Virus record (IMG/VR): IMGVR_UViG_3300006166_000411
Coordinates: 1 to 24,185 of that record
Strand: one strand, 5' to 3'
Source: a virus
Length of the DNA stretch: 24,185 bases
In this document: one piece after another, positions 12,870 through 21,020 of the stretch
Layout: every line of letters begins with the position of its first letter
How positions within the stretch are numbered: the first letter of the stretch is position 1
Position numbers and translations under genes: made by a program
Notes under the pieces: generated by a model
Told to the model about the DNA's origin: nothing
Databases searched by the model: none
What the model saw: only the letters and a program-made list of their open reading frames with translations

Positions 12870-15800
12870 ATGCGACGACTTGCCGCTGCACTTTTTATAG
12901 GTGCGTTATTTTCTTCTTCCTGTTCTTCGGGTAATTCAGATTCTCCTGTAGATACTGTTCCGGCGACTACGACAATCGCTCCAATAGTTCTTGAAGAAGT
13001 TCCTTTAGCGGATCACGCCATCCCTGAATATGTGGCATCAGACGATACGTTTTCTTTTGCAAACTTTGGTGGTGGTGAGGCGCCCGCAGACTTGACAGTC
13101 AACATGGCTCGTCGTCTGTATGGGGATTCTCAAGTTTGTTCAGATGTGTCAGATGGGAAATGTACGCCTTATCCTGTGATTCTTCAATTGATGTCACAAG
13201 CGAACAAGTCGATGCGTGGGGGCTTGTGTGAGGGTCTAGCAGTTTTAAGTTTGAGACTTGCAGGTGATGTCGAAACTCTGATGACATATCAAAACACCAA
13301 CACGGTATTTGATTTGGTTAAAGAAGATCCAGCACTTCTTTCGGAAATTGCTTATTGGTATGTAACACAATTCGCCGCGGAGGTTCAGGAAACAGCCTCT
13401 GCCTTTTTAGAAAAATCGCCTGCGGAATTAGCACAGGTGTTGATGTACGACTTTGCAGAAGCAGAGAAAGGTAATCCTCACACCGGCTTCACTATTGGTA
13501 TTTACTCTGAGCAAGGCGGTCACGCTGTAACTCCTTACAGAGTTGAAGAGATGCCTAGTGGTTATCGCATTTATATTTATGACTCTAATTGGCCGGGTGA
13601 AGAGCGTTGGATTGATGTTTCCAAAGAGGGAGCATGGATGTATGCCCTTGCCGCTACCAATCCGACAGAACAATCTGAAGCATGGTCTGGTGGAACTGGA
13701 ACCATGGAACTTACACCCATGCGTGCCCGTTCTGGTCCGTTCACTTGTAGTTTCTGTCCTCAGGAAGAAGGTGAAGAATCAGGAACGATGTTGACTGTTG
13801 CCGCTTCTGGCAGTAAGCAGATGTCGTTGAAAATTGAAACAGAATCTGGTGAGCGTCTTGGTTATTACGATGGCAAGTTCGTTAATGAAATAGAAGGCGC
13901 AACATATCGTTATTTGATTTCAGGACCAAGCACTGCTGATCCTGTATTAGTTTTTCTTCCACCCGGAGTTGAAGAGTTCAGCGCAGACGTTGAAGAAATA
14001 GAAGTTCCGCAAAAGAAAGAAGAAGCAAAATCTTCAAAGGATCGGATACAAGAACTTGTCGAAGAGAAGGTAGAGGAGGAAACTCAACAAAAGTTTTCGC
14101 TACTTGTTCTTAATGAGGAAAAATCAATTCAAATTGAAGCAGTAATAGTTGAAGAGGAAAAAGTTGAACGGTGGGAACAAGAAGTTGAAGAAGTTGAAGA
14201 AGTTGAAGAAGTTCAATCATTGCTGGCTTTCTCTGAAGAGGCAATCGAGATCGCCGAAATTGAGGAAGCAACTGTTGCAATTGCCGTGGACGCATTGGAA
14301 GTTGAAGTTGAACTTACTTCAGGTCAACAAATTGAAGTTGCCTTTGCGCCAGAGCCACCGATAGGGGAGCCTACACAACAGCAACCCGGTCAACCAGATG
14401 TGCCTGTAGTTCCCGTTCAAGATTTCTTGAACATTGCTATTGAAGATGAAACTGGTGAAGTATTAGCAGAAGTTGAAGTTGATCTTGCTGATTACAGAGT
14501 TGAAGAAGTTGAAGAACGTGCTCCTCCTGTGACACCTAATCCGGGTCAACCGGAAGAGGTGGTAGAGGAAGTTCCAGTAGCGCCGCTGAGTATCGAGATT
14601 TCCTACGATGAAGAAGTTGGGGAGATTATTCAAGAAGAGGCAGAAATAGAAGCGTGGGTTGCTTCTGATGCTGAATATTTTCAAGCCGTTGCTGAGGATC
14701 GCTTAGAAGAAGTTCTTGGTGAGTCATATGTTGAAGAGATTTTAGAAATAGAAGAAGAGTGGGAAACATTAGAAGTATTTGAAGAAGATGAAATTGATTT
14801 CACAGAAATTCTTTTAACTGTTGATGAGGACTACTGGGAAGATGAACAGTGGGAAGAAATTGATTATGACGATGAATGGTTTGAAGAAGAACGAGAGTTA
14901 ATGGATGAACTCTTCGGAGAGGAAATTAATGTAGAGGAACTCTTTGAAGAAGTTGAAGAGTTCGTAGATGAAGTTGAAGAAGAGCGAACTTTATTCTTTG
15001 CTGAACATGAAGAATTTGAAGAGGATTATTTTTGGGAGGAATATGAGGAAGAATTTTATGAAGATGATTTTGCTTTCCAAGAGTATGACCCTGAACTAGA
15101 AGAACAACATATTCTTGAAGAATTTGGTCTTGAAGAATGGAATGAAGATCTTTTAGGACCATCACCTACTGAAACTGCTGATTGGACTGGTGAAGATTGG
15201 GAAGCCTATGACGAAGAAATGGATGCCATTTGGGAAGAGCAAATGGAAGATCCAGAAACATGGGAAGAAGAATTACTAGAAGAATTTGGAGTTGAAGAAT
15301 GGAATCCAGACTGGGGTCCATCGCCCACAGAGTCGGCTGAATGGACAGAGGATGATTGGGATGAATATGATCGCCAGTGGGCAGTCGATGAAGAGGCTCG
15401 CATTCTCGAAGAAGAAGGTTTCGATGAATGGCCAGAAGACTGGGGTCCTTCGCCCAGTGAAACTGCCTTGTGGGATGAAAGTGACTGGCAAGCCTATGAC
15501 GAAGAACAGCATGCTCTTTGGGAGGAAGAAGAATTTGAAGAAGAGTGGGAAGAAGAAGAGTGGGAAGAAGAGTGGGAAGAAGAAGAATTTTTTGAAGAAG
15601 AGTGGGAAGAGGAAGAATGGGAAGAAGAAAATCTTTCTGAAGAAGAACTTGATTGGATAGAAGAAACTGAAAGTTGGACAGAAGAAGATTGGGAAAACTG
15701 GGACAACTTCATGGGAGTTGAAGAAGAGTTTCCTGAAGAAGAATGGGAAGAATGGACGGCTGAGGATGAAGAAGCCCTAGTTCTAGAAGAACTCGGTCTT

Positions 15801-17291
15801 GAGGAATGGCCGGAAGATTGGGGTCCATCACCCACTGAAAGTTGGGACTGGACAGAAGAAGATTGGGTGGCTTACGACGAGGAACAAGAAGCACTATGGG
15901 AAGAAGAAACAGACCTCGACTGGATTTTTGAAATAGATGAAGAGGATTGGGAAGATGAATGGGGTCCGCATCCCACTACGACAATCGATTGGACAGAGGA
16001 AGACTGGCTTGCTTATGAGGATGAGATGGGGTACCCCGAAGAATGGGAAGAGTGGGAAGAAGATGACCAGTTTGAAGGTTGGACAGAAGATGATTGGGAT
16101 GATTGGACAGGAGAAGATGAAGAGGCGTGGGTTTTAGAACAAGAGGGGTTGGAGGAGTGGCCAGAGGATTGGGGTCCAAGCCCAACTGAATCATGGGATT
16201 GGGTTGAGGAAGATTGGTTGGCTTATGAAGATGAGATGGGGTATGAGGAAGAAGAATGGGAGGAGTATCCTGAAGAAGAGTGGGAGAACCCCTATGAAGA
16301 TTGCATAGGCACAGCCGCTTGCGAAAACGCACCGGGAGGTTTTGATACTTGGGCGCAATGGGAATCTGCTAATAACCCTAATTATGTAGCCCCTGAAGTT
16401 GGTGATCCTGATTATGTGCCGCCTCCACCACCGCCACCAGTTTATGTTCCTGTCTATTGGGCTTATTCTAATGATTTAGTTACTAGCAGGATTAATACCG
16501 CCAGTGAAGCGACTGTCACGACAGTGTTGGCTAGAGGTACAGATGGACATTGGTATGAAACGCACACGACTGAAACGACTGTCACTACCACGACTTACAC
16601 TACGAACGGAACAGAACAATATGGTTGCGTAGATAATGCTTGCGCCATATCAGGCACTACATGGGATGATGAAACAAGTTCACAGTCTGTAGCGGTAACA
16701 ACTGCCACAGAAGTTGTACCTGCTTCTTGTTCGCAAGGTGGTTGGACTGGCTTAGGAGACTGGTGCATAGTTGATTCGAGTAGTCGAAACGATTACGACT
16801 ATGTTGCTTTCTCGGTTCCTACTGCCGCTGAAGAAAACGAAGCCTGCGATTGCACAGATGGCGATGGGCTTATGGACATTCGTATAGACGCTGAAAGCAA
16901 CTTAACCAGAGCGCAGTTCGGCTCTAATAACGAACACGCTGACCCTTACATCTACCTGAACCACGACACAGACTCAGATGATGGTGACCACTCAGGAGAT
17001 ACATCAGAAATAACAGTTGGCAATCAGATTCTAGCAAACGATGATGGTGGTAGAGATTGTGGTAACACTTGCACTAATCCGCCTAGCACCGCAACTGATC
17101 CTGACGAGACACCGAACGTAACGCTTGCCAATGGTGATCCTGTTATAGAAAATGTTTCGGATATGTGGGATTCTCGCATTGAGAGAGAACTATCTGCGGG
17201 AGACTATGTAGTAAGGGGTTCGGTTTACAACAACGCTAATAGCGGATGGTATCGACTAACTATTCGTGATGCGGATGTGACTTACCCGTAA
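12870..17291 (+). CDS. Giant Glu/Trp-rich secreted protein with papain-like cysteine peptidase and PPC-like domains
   Basis: 1473 residues. Residues 1-18 look like a signal peptide with a degenerate lipobox (SSS-Cys18), then a Thr/Pro linker. Residues ~80-290 carry a papain-fold peptidase pattern: GGLCEGLAVLSL (Cys120), GGHAVTPYRV (His218) and IYIYDSNWPG (Asp238/Asn240), in the correct C-H-D/N order. Residues ~376-1143 are extraordinarily rich in Glu and Trp, with six imperfect copies of GPSPTES-x-W-x-x-x-DW-x-AYDEE. A poly-Pro segment (~1184), a Thr-rich stretch and a PPC-like beta domain (~1340-1470: DPYIYL, ILANDDGG, RIERELSAGDYVVRG, GWYRLTI) follow. It occupies the slot where an endolysin might be expected, downstream of the holin. 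Lysis, virion or cell-surface roles are all possible; none is proven. Confidence 0.75.
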   Translation: MRRLAAALFIGALFSSSCSSGNSDSPVDTVPATTTIAPIVLEEVPLADHAIPEYVASDDTFSFANFGGGEAPADLTVNMARRLYGDSQVCSDVSDGKCTPYPVILQLMSQANKSMRGGLCEGLAVLSLRLAGDVETLMTYQNTNTVFDLVKEDPALLSEIAYWYVTQFAAEVQETASAFLEKSPAELAQVLMYDFAEAEKGNPHTGFTIGIYSEQGGHAVTPYRVEEMPSGYRIYIYDSNWPGEERWIDVSKEGAWMYALAATNPTEQSEAWSGGTGTMELTPMRARSGPFTCSFCPQEEGEESGTMLTVAASGSKQMSLKIETESGERLGYYDGKFVNEIEGATYRYLISGPSTADPVLVFLPPGVEEFSADVEEIEVPQKKEEAKSSKDRIQELVEEKVEEETQQKFSLLVLNEEKSIQIEAVIVEEEKVERWEQEVEEVEEVEEVQSLLAFSEEAIEIAEIEEATVAIAVDALEVEVELTSGQQIEVAFAPEPPIGEPTQQQPGQPDVPVVPVQDFLNIAIEDETGEVLAEVEVDLADYRVEEVEERAPPVTPNPGQPEEVVEEVPVAPLSIEISYDEEVGEIIQEEAEIEAWVASDAEYFQAVAEDRLEEVLGESYVEEILEIEEEWETLEVFEEDEIDFTEILLTVDEDYWEDEQWEEIDYDDEWFEEERELMDELFGEEINVEELFEEVEEFVDEVEEERTLFFAEHEEFEEDYFWEEYEEEFYEDDFAFQEYDPELEEQHILEEFGLEEWNEDLLGPSPTETADWTGEDWEAYDEEMDAIWEEQMEDPETWEEELLEEFGVEEWNPDWGPSPTESAEWTEDDWDEYDRQWAVDEEARILEEEGFDEWPEDWGPSPSETALWDESDWQAYDEEQHALWEEEEFEEEWEEEEWEEEWEEEEFFEEEWEEEEWEEENLSEEELDWIEETESWTEEDWENWDNFMGVEEEFPEEEWEEWTAEDEEALVLEELGLEEWPEDWGPSPTESWDWTEEDWVAYDEEQEALWEEETDLDWIFEIDEEDWEDEWGPHPTTTIDWTEEDWLAYEDEMGYPEEWEEWEEDDQFEGWTEDDWDDWTGEDEEAWVLEQEGLEEWPEDWGPSPTESWDWVEEDWLAYEDEMGYEEEEWEEYPEEEWENPYEDCIGTAACENAPGGFDTWAQWESANNPNYVAPEVGDPDYVPPPPPPPVYVPVYWAYSNDLVTSRINTASEATVTTVLARGTDGHWYETHTTETTVTTTTYTTNGTEQYGCVDNACAISGTTWDDETSSQSVAVTTATEVVPASCSQGGWTGLGDWCIVDSSSRNDYDYVAFSVPTAAEENEACDCTDGDGLMDIRIDAESNLTRAQFGSNNEHADPYIYLNHDTDSDDGDHSGDTSEITVGNQILANDDGGRDCGNTCTNPPSTATDPDETPNVTLANGDPVIENVSDMWDSRIERELSAGDYVVRGSVYNNANSGWYRLTIRDADVTYP
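14159..16299 (+). repeat. GAA/TGG-rich low-complexity tract with six GPSPTES...DW repeats
   Basis: Long runs of GAA/GAG and TGG codons encode (E)n(W/F) patterns such as EEEWEEEEWEEEWEEEE. Six better-defined units, starting GPSPTE, GPSPTE, GPSPSE, GPSPTE, GPHPTT and GPSPTE, lie between about 15156 and 16235; each is followed by a DW-x-x-x-DW-x-x-Y motif. The unit spacing varies, so it is a diverged protein repeat, not a recent DNA tandem array. Confidence 0.85.
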
Positions 17292-17304
17292 CAGTTGGAG
17301 AAAC

Positions 17305-17601
17305 ATGCAACATAAAGATGTAAAAATAAAAGTTTGGATTGATCAAGATTTATGTACAGGTGATGGCTTATGCGAAGAAATTTGCCCATCGGTTTTTGGA
17401 ATGAATCCTAATGATGGGTTGGCATATGTCAAAGAAGCGGAATGGAAAACTATCAATGGGCCAACTGGCTCTTCTGGGGATGAACCCGTTTATAAGATGG
17501 CAGACGGACTGGCAACGGTTCCCGGAGAAGACGTCCAAGCGGCAATTGAAGCGGCAGAAGAATGTCCGGGGGAATGTATCTTCATCGAGGTAATGGATTA
17601 G
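17305..17601 (+). CDS. Ferredoxin with CxxDxxC...CP cluster motif
   Basis: 98 residues. Cluster ligands read Cys17-x2-Asp20-x2-Cys23, then Cys27-Pro, with the distal Cys87 in AAEECPGECIFIE. Asp replaces the second Cys of the classical CxxCxxC motif, as in Pyrococcus furiosus ferredoxin, so it could hold a [3Fe-4S] or an Asp-ligated [4Fe-4S] cluster. A ~25-residue insert (WKTINGPTGSSGDEPVYKMA) precedes the C-terminal half. Single-cluster ferredoxins with this C-terminus are widespread in Actinobacteria, often as electron donors to P450s or other oxygenases. No reductase or P450 is seen here, so host partners are likely. 13 bp downstream of the giant gene. Confidence 0.85.
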   Translation: MQHKDVKIKVWIDQDLCTGDGLCEEICPSVFGMNPNDGLAYVKEAEWKTINGPTGSSGDEPVYKMADGLATVPGEDVQAAIEAAEECPGECIFIEVMD

Positions 17602-17618
17602 TGAACTAGGATGCTTGA

Positions 17619-17981
17619 ATGAGTCTGTATCAGTATCGCGCCAAAGTTACAAAAGTAGTAGATGGTGACACTATTGATGTGGAGTTGGATTTAGGTTTTG
17701 ACATTACTTATAAGGCGCGTGTTCGTTTTGTAGGGATTAACACACCAGAATCTCGTACAAGAGACTTAGAGGAAAAGGCTTTAGGTCTTGCGGCGAAAGA
17801 TTTTGTGGGTCGTTGGCTCGTAGAAGAGGCAGGCATGCATCCAATAATTGAAACCAGTTTGGACGCGAAGGGAAAGTTTGGTCGAGTTCTTGGGCGGATT
17901 GTAAATGATGAGGGTGTTTGTTTGAATGATGTGCTGATCCAAGAAGGTCATGCAACCGAGTACCACGGAGGTAAACGGTAA
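17619..17981 (+). CDS. Thermonuclease (staphylococcal nuclease-like, SNase)
   Basis: 120 residues, one minimal SNase OB-fold domain. Motifs: KVVDGDTIDV (Asp15, Asp17, Ca-binding), RVRFVGINTPE (Arg36, Glu44), and KFGRVLGRI (Arg89), equivalent to Arg35, Glu43 and Arg87 of the staphylococcal enzyme. The second Ca-ligand Asp (Asp40) is Asn41 here, a substitution common in GINTPE-type homologues. No signal peptide, so it acts in the infected cell or virion; host nucleic acid degradation is a reasonable role. It lies 17 bp after the ferredoxin, in the same operon. Confidence 0.88.
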   Translation: MSLYQYRAKVTKVVDGDTIDVELDLGFDITYKARVRFVGINTPESRTRDLEEKALGLAAKDFVGRWLVEEAGMHPIIETSLDAKGKFGRVLGRIVNDEGVCLNDVLIQEGHATEYHGGKR

Positions 17982-18002
17982 TAACAAGTTAGGAGTTGAG
18001 TC

Positions 18003-18854
18003 ATGTCCATATTGGTACATGAAACTTTTGAAGATGGATGGCAAGATGCATGGAGCGGAAAGTCTCATAACGCATATGTCAGCGGAGATGCCTTACGACT
18101 GATGTTTCGTCAGGGCGACCATTATGGTTGTGCATTACATAAAGAAGTAACCCCATCGCGTCATGTGAAATGTTCTTACATGGTCAGAGCATTGGGAGAT
18201 TGGGATTCACACAGCACAGGTAAAACACTTGGGTTTTGTGATTTACGCTACAAAAACGAAAAAGGACAGTCTTACGGGCATGGGAATAGACAACCTGCCC
18301 CTGATGGATTCTCTTTTAGAACATGGTTTGGCAAAAGCAAAGATGGATACCTGCCTATTGGTATGTACGTTTACCATCTAGGACAGGTTCCAAGATGGGG
18401 CGATTCGATCAAAGTGGGACAGATAAAGATAGGTGGTCCTGCTGTATCCTTTGAATGTGAAGCCGATTTTGACGAAGGTTTCATTCGTGCTCGTATTGAT
18501 GGTGGTGATTGGGTTCGTCATAACATTGTCGTTACTGACAAAACTGCTGTTACGTGGGCGTGGCTAGATGCCTATTATGGTGGTCCTGCTGTGTCTCCGA
18601 AAGATATGGCATGGGATATTTCTGATTACAAGTTAGAGAATCTTGGTCCAGACATCACCGCACCTGAGATTGATTGGGATGCCATTGCTCGAATGGTTGC
18701 CGCTAAAGAGGAAGCCGCAAAAGAAACTGCTGAGTCAGAAGAACTTGCCCCTCCTCCATTCCCCAACAAAAGCACAACTCCTGCAACAGAATCTCAGGCT
18801 AGTGTTTTGGCTACACAACTTAGAGAGTTAGCGGACAAAATAGAGGCACTTTAA
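18003..18854 (+). CDS. Polysaccharide lyase 14-like jelly-roll protein
   Basis: 283 residues. It opens with LVHETFEDGW and has the concanavalin-like jelly-roll layout: TGKTLGFCDLRY (~72-83), DGFSFRTWFGKSKDGYLPIG (~101-120), MYVYHLGQ (121-128), a GGDW strand and WAWLDAYYGGPAVSPKDMAW (~185-204). This order (GGK-LPG-like segment, GFSxRxxW, YVYH, FfGG) is that of the polysaccharide lyase family 14/alginate-lyase-like group. The last ~60 residues are Ala/Glu/Pro-rich and helical, possibly for oligomerisation. It has no signal peptide, so a virion-borne depolymerase or glycan-binding role is plausible. The catalytic state is not established from sequence. Confidence 0.65.
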   Translation: MSILVHETFEDGWQDAWSGKSHNAYVSGDALRLMFRQGDHYGCALHKEVTPSRHVKCSYMVRALGDWDSHSTGKTLGFCDLRYKNEKGQSYGHGNRQPAPDGFSFRTWFGKSKDGYLPIGMYVYHLGQVPRWGDSIKVGQIKIGGPAVSFECEADFDEGFIRARIDGGDWVRHNIVVTDKTAVTWAWLDAYYGGPAVSPKDMAWDISDYKLENLGPDITAPEIDWDAIARMVAAKEEAAKETAESEELAPPPFPNKSTTPATESQASVLATQLRELADKIEAL

Positions 18855-18856
18855 GA

Positions 18857-18958
18857 ATGGGTTATTACGGAGGGAAGAGGAGTGGTAACGCCAAGCGTTT
18901 GCCTAAAAAGCAACGTGCTCGGCGACCAGAACGTAGACCGCGTACGAAACGACGTTAG
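18857..18958 (+). CDS. Tiny Arg/Lys-rich basic peptide (33 aa)
   Basis: A complete ATG-to-TAG frame fills the gap between two genes and encodes 33 residues: [16 protein letters not shown], then [17 protein letters not shown]. It is very basic (about half Lys/Arg) with a Tyr/Gly start. No strong RBS is visible, but the gap of two bases after the upstream stop is typical of coupled phage genes. Possible nucleic-acid-binding or packaging peptide; no family recognised. Confidence 0.5.
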   Translation: MGYYGGKRSGNAKRLPKKQRARRPERRPRTKRR

Positions 18959-18972
18959 CAGGTAGAGGCATT

Positions 18973-19287
18973 GTGGGTAAAATATTTTTAATCTTTACCA
19001 TTCTTCTAGGTGTGGTTGGATGCGGTATTCCAGAAGATGAACAGTGGTCTTCCGAGTATCAAGACGAGTGGATGCCAACTTGTCAGTTCTTTTTGCATGA
19101 ATGGGCGACAATGAGTGGCGTAGGGTCAAGAGATCTTTGCCGTTGTTCATTAGACGGACTTATGAAACATTGGGATCAAAGCACATACATGGCGTGGGAT
19201 CAGGATACAAAAGATGCCGCCGCTGATCCTTACGTTACAGAATGTTGGGAGTCTTTAATGAAAACCAATAGGTTCGCTAAGTTCTAG
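18973..19287 (+). CDS. Small lipoprotein
   Basis: 104 residues from GTG 18973, with AGAGG four to five bases upstream. The N-terminus [16 protein letters not shown] is a clear type II signal peptide, with lipobox Val14-Val15-Gly16-Cys17. The mature part is acidic and Trp/Cys-rich ([30 protein letters not shown]), suggesting a small disulphide-stabilised extracytoplasmic domain. Phage lipoproteins of this size may act in superinfection exclusion or as an outer-leaflet spanin part; there is no direct evidence for either. Confidence 0.7.
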   Translation: MGKIFLIFTILLGVVGCGIPEDEQWSSEYQDEWMPTCQFFLHEWATMSGVGSRDLCRCSLDGLMKHWDQSTYMAWDQDTKDAAADPYVTECWESLMKTNRFAKF

Positions 19288-19301
19288 TAATATTTTCTTG
19301 T

Positions 19302-19805
19302 ATGCAGAGCAAGCAAGAGTTGGAAGACTGGTATGAGAAAGAAGATCCATGGGATTACACCATTACCCATGATGACATCTATCGCAAAAACTTTTATTTA
19401 ACTGTCTTAGAAGACTTGGGTGGAAATTACAGTAGGGCACTTGATATAGGAGCAGGGGAAGGATTTATAACTAAGGATCTTCCTGCTGATGAAATCCATG
19501 CAATAGAAATGAGTGACACCGCCGCAAGTAGATTTCCAGACAATGTTAAAAGAATGTCTACCCCTATGGGGACATATGATTTGGTTTTAGTAACTGGTCT
19601 TCTCTATAAGCAATATGATCACGCAGGGATAGCACAGATGGCATTGTCTGCCGCTCAAAAGCATGTATGTATTGGAGGAATTGAAGATTGGCTATTGCCT
19701 TATTCTTTTGGTCGAATGGTTGCTACCTTTAAATTTCCTTACAGAGAATATATTTCTGTATTCAACGTCTACGAATATGACCAGTCGGTGTCATGGCCAT
19801 TATGA
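19302..19805 (+). CDS. Class I SAM-dependent methyltransferase, NodS-like
   Basis: 167 residues. Motif I ALDIGAGEGF (46-55) binds S-adenosylmethionine, with an acidic motif II residue at ~69 (IHAIEMS). The YDLVLVTGLLYKQYD segment (~91-105) is motif IV-like. The start (EDWYEKEDPWDYTITHDDIYRK) resembles NodS/nodulation-type N-methyltransferases that act on amino sugars. It is shorter than most, so the C-terminal beta-sheet is compact. It overlaps a NodB-like deacetylase by ATGA, which strengthens a shared role in glycan or amino-sugar modification. Substrate unknown. Confidence 0.75.
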   Translation: MQSKQELEDWYEKEDPWDYTITHDDIYRKNFYLTVLEDLGGNYSRALDIGAGEGFITKDLPADEIHAIEMSDTAASRFPDNVKRMSTPMGTYDLVLVTGLLYKQYDHAGIAQMALSAAQKHVCIGGIEDWLLPYSFGRMVATFKFPYREYISVFNVYEYDQSVSWPL

Positions 19806-20308
19806 GGCTTGCTCATAATATTGGAGATGAACTGCATTCCAATTACCACACCCGTGAACAAATCCTTGCCTGTGATGAACCCATAGGTTTTGATGGTGTT
19901 TATTACAATGTGTATAAGAATCAAGATGTTTTGCGTAAAAAGTCTGGAATCATGTTTGTTACAGGAAACTATTTGGGCGGTGATAATAGTTTTGATTTAG
20001 AAAACGTGCCCAAATTAGAAAAGTTCTGCACCCTTGCAGAAGTTAAAGAATTGTGTAATAGGTATGACTTTGAAATTGGATGGCACACTTGGTCACATAG
20101 AAACCTGTGCGAGTTGTCAGAAAAAGAAATCATACAAGAAATAACTGCGCCGTTTGAAACGAGATACCTACGGTACCCGCATGGAGAGTATTGCGACAAA
20201 GTTGTAAATTGTGTTAAGAGTGCAGGGTATGAAAAGGCTTTCGCTGTTACACAAGGCGTGGTGGATGACCGATATAGACTTTTAAGTAATTATGTTGATT
20301 GGTCTTAA
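19802..20308 (+). CDS. Polysaccharide deacetylase (NodB-like)
   Basis: 168 residues from ATG 19802, chosen because it forms an ATGA overlap with the upstream stop; ATG 19793 is in frame. NodB motifs: IGFDG (Asp31) in place of the usual TFDDG, followed by VLRKKSGIMFVTGNYLGG; HTWSH (His95, His99) as metal-binding motif 2; and RYPHG (Arg124-Pro126-Gly128) as motif 3. One Asp of the DD pair is missing, so catalysis may be altered or lost. The family removes N- or O-acetyl groups from chitin, peptidoglycan or other sugars. It overlaps the next gene by 17 bp. Confidence 0.8.
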   Translation: MRLAHNIGDELHSNYHTREQILACDEPIGFDGVYYNVYKNQDVLRKKSGIMFVTGNYLGGDNSFDLENVPKLEKFCTLAEVKELCNRYDFEIGWHTWSHRNLCELSEKEIIQEITAPFETRYLRYPHGEYCDKVVNCVKSAGYEKAFAVTQGVVDDRYRLLSNYVDWS

Positions 20309-21020
20309 ACGAGCGTATGAAGATGACGGTGTTGTTGTCATACCTTCAGTTTTTTCTGAAGAAGAATGTGATCGCATAAAAGAAGAGGCTTATCGCGTCA
20401 CAGATGAACAAATAAAAGAAACTGGATACAAGCATGTTCCCAGCGAGCAAGCATACAACAAGAAGTCATTAATATTTTTTCCAGCATTAGCCAATGAATA
20501 TTTGAATTCGATCAGAATAGATGAACGAATGCAAGACATTGTGCGTAATCTTCTTGGCAATAATGTTAGACAGATCAATAATCAAATCTATTTTAGAGAG
20601 TCAGGTGATCTGGACACTTTCGCATGGCACAGGGATACGATTTTTAGAGAAAGTCATCTCTTTTCTTCGGGCGTTGAAACTGATTATTTGCAAACCATCA
20701 TTGCTGTAGATGACATTACAGAAGATAACGGTGCAGTTGAATTCATTACAGGATCACATTTTTGGGATTCATTCACCAATCCAAGAAATCTCCGAATATT
20801 TGAAAGGGGCATTTATCAAGGGACAAAATACACAGCAAAAAAAGGTGACATGATGATTTGGTCTGTGAAAATTGTTCACGGAAGCGAAGCCAACACTTCG
20901 GGAGATCCTCGAATGACATATATGAATGGATTTTGTCGGACTAAATCTGTAAGCAGTTATCCAGATTATTTATTAAATGGAAATATTGTAAAGAATATTG
21001 ATCCAAGTCTTATCCCTTGA
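20292..21020 (+). CDS. Phytanoyl-CoA dioxygenase (PhyH) family 2OG oxygenase
   Basis: 242 residues. Motifs: EDDGVVVIPSVFSEEECDRI (PhyH N-terminus), RESGDLDTFAWHRD with His113 and Asp115, TIIAVDDITEDNGAVEFITG (~135-154, typical PhyH), KKGDMMIWSVKIVHGS with distal His196, and Arg207 (DPRMTYMNGF). All Fe and 2-oxoglutarate residues are present. PhyH proteins hydroxylate lipids, ectoine, halogenated or small metabolites. It is coupled to the methyltransferase/deacetylase pair, so a sugar or lipid substrate is conceivable. Its 3' end overlaps the convergent gene by 11 bp. Confidence 0.88.
   Translation: MLIGLKRAYEDDGVVVIPSVFSEEECDRIKEEAYRVTDEQIKETGYKHVPSEQAYNKKSLIFFPALANEYLNSIRIDERMQDIVRNLLGNNVRQINNQIYFRESGDLDTFAWHRDTIFRESHLFSSGVETDYLQTIIAVDDITEDNGAVEFITGSHFWDSFTNPRNLRIFERGIYQGTKYTAKKGDMMIWSVKIVHGSEANTSGDPRMTYMNGFCRTKSVSSYPDYLLNGNIVKNIDPSLIP

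Noticed and set aside
15494-15835. Minus-strand Ser-rich open frame
   Set aside because: Antisense of GAA/TGG codons always reads as Ser/His here; it has no start signal and conflicts with the long, well-supported plus-strand gene.
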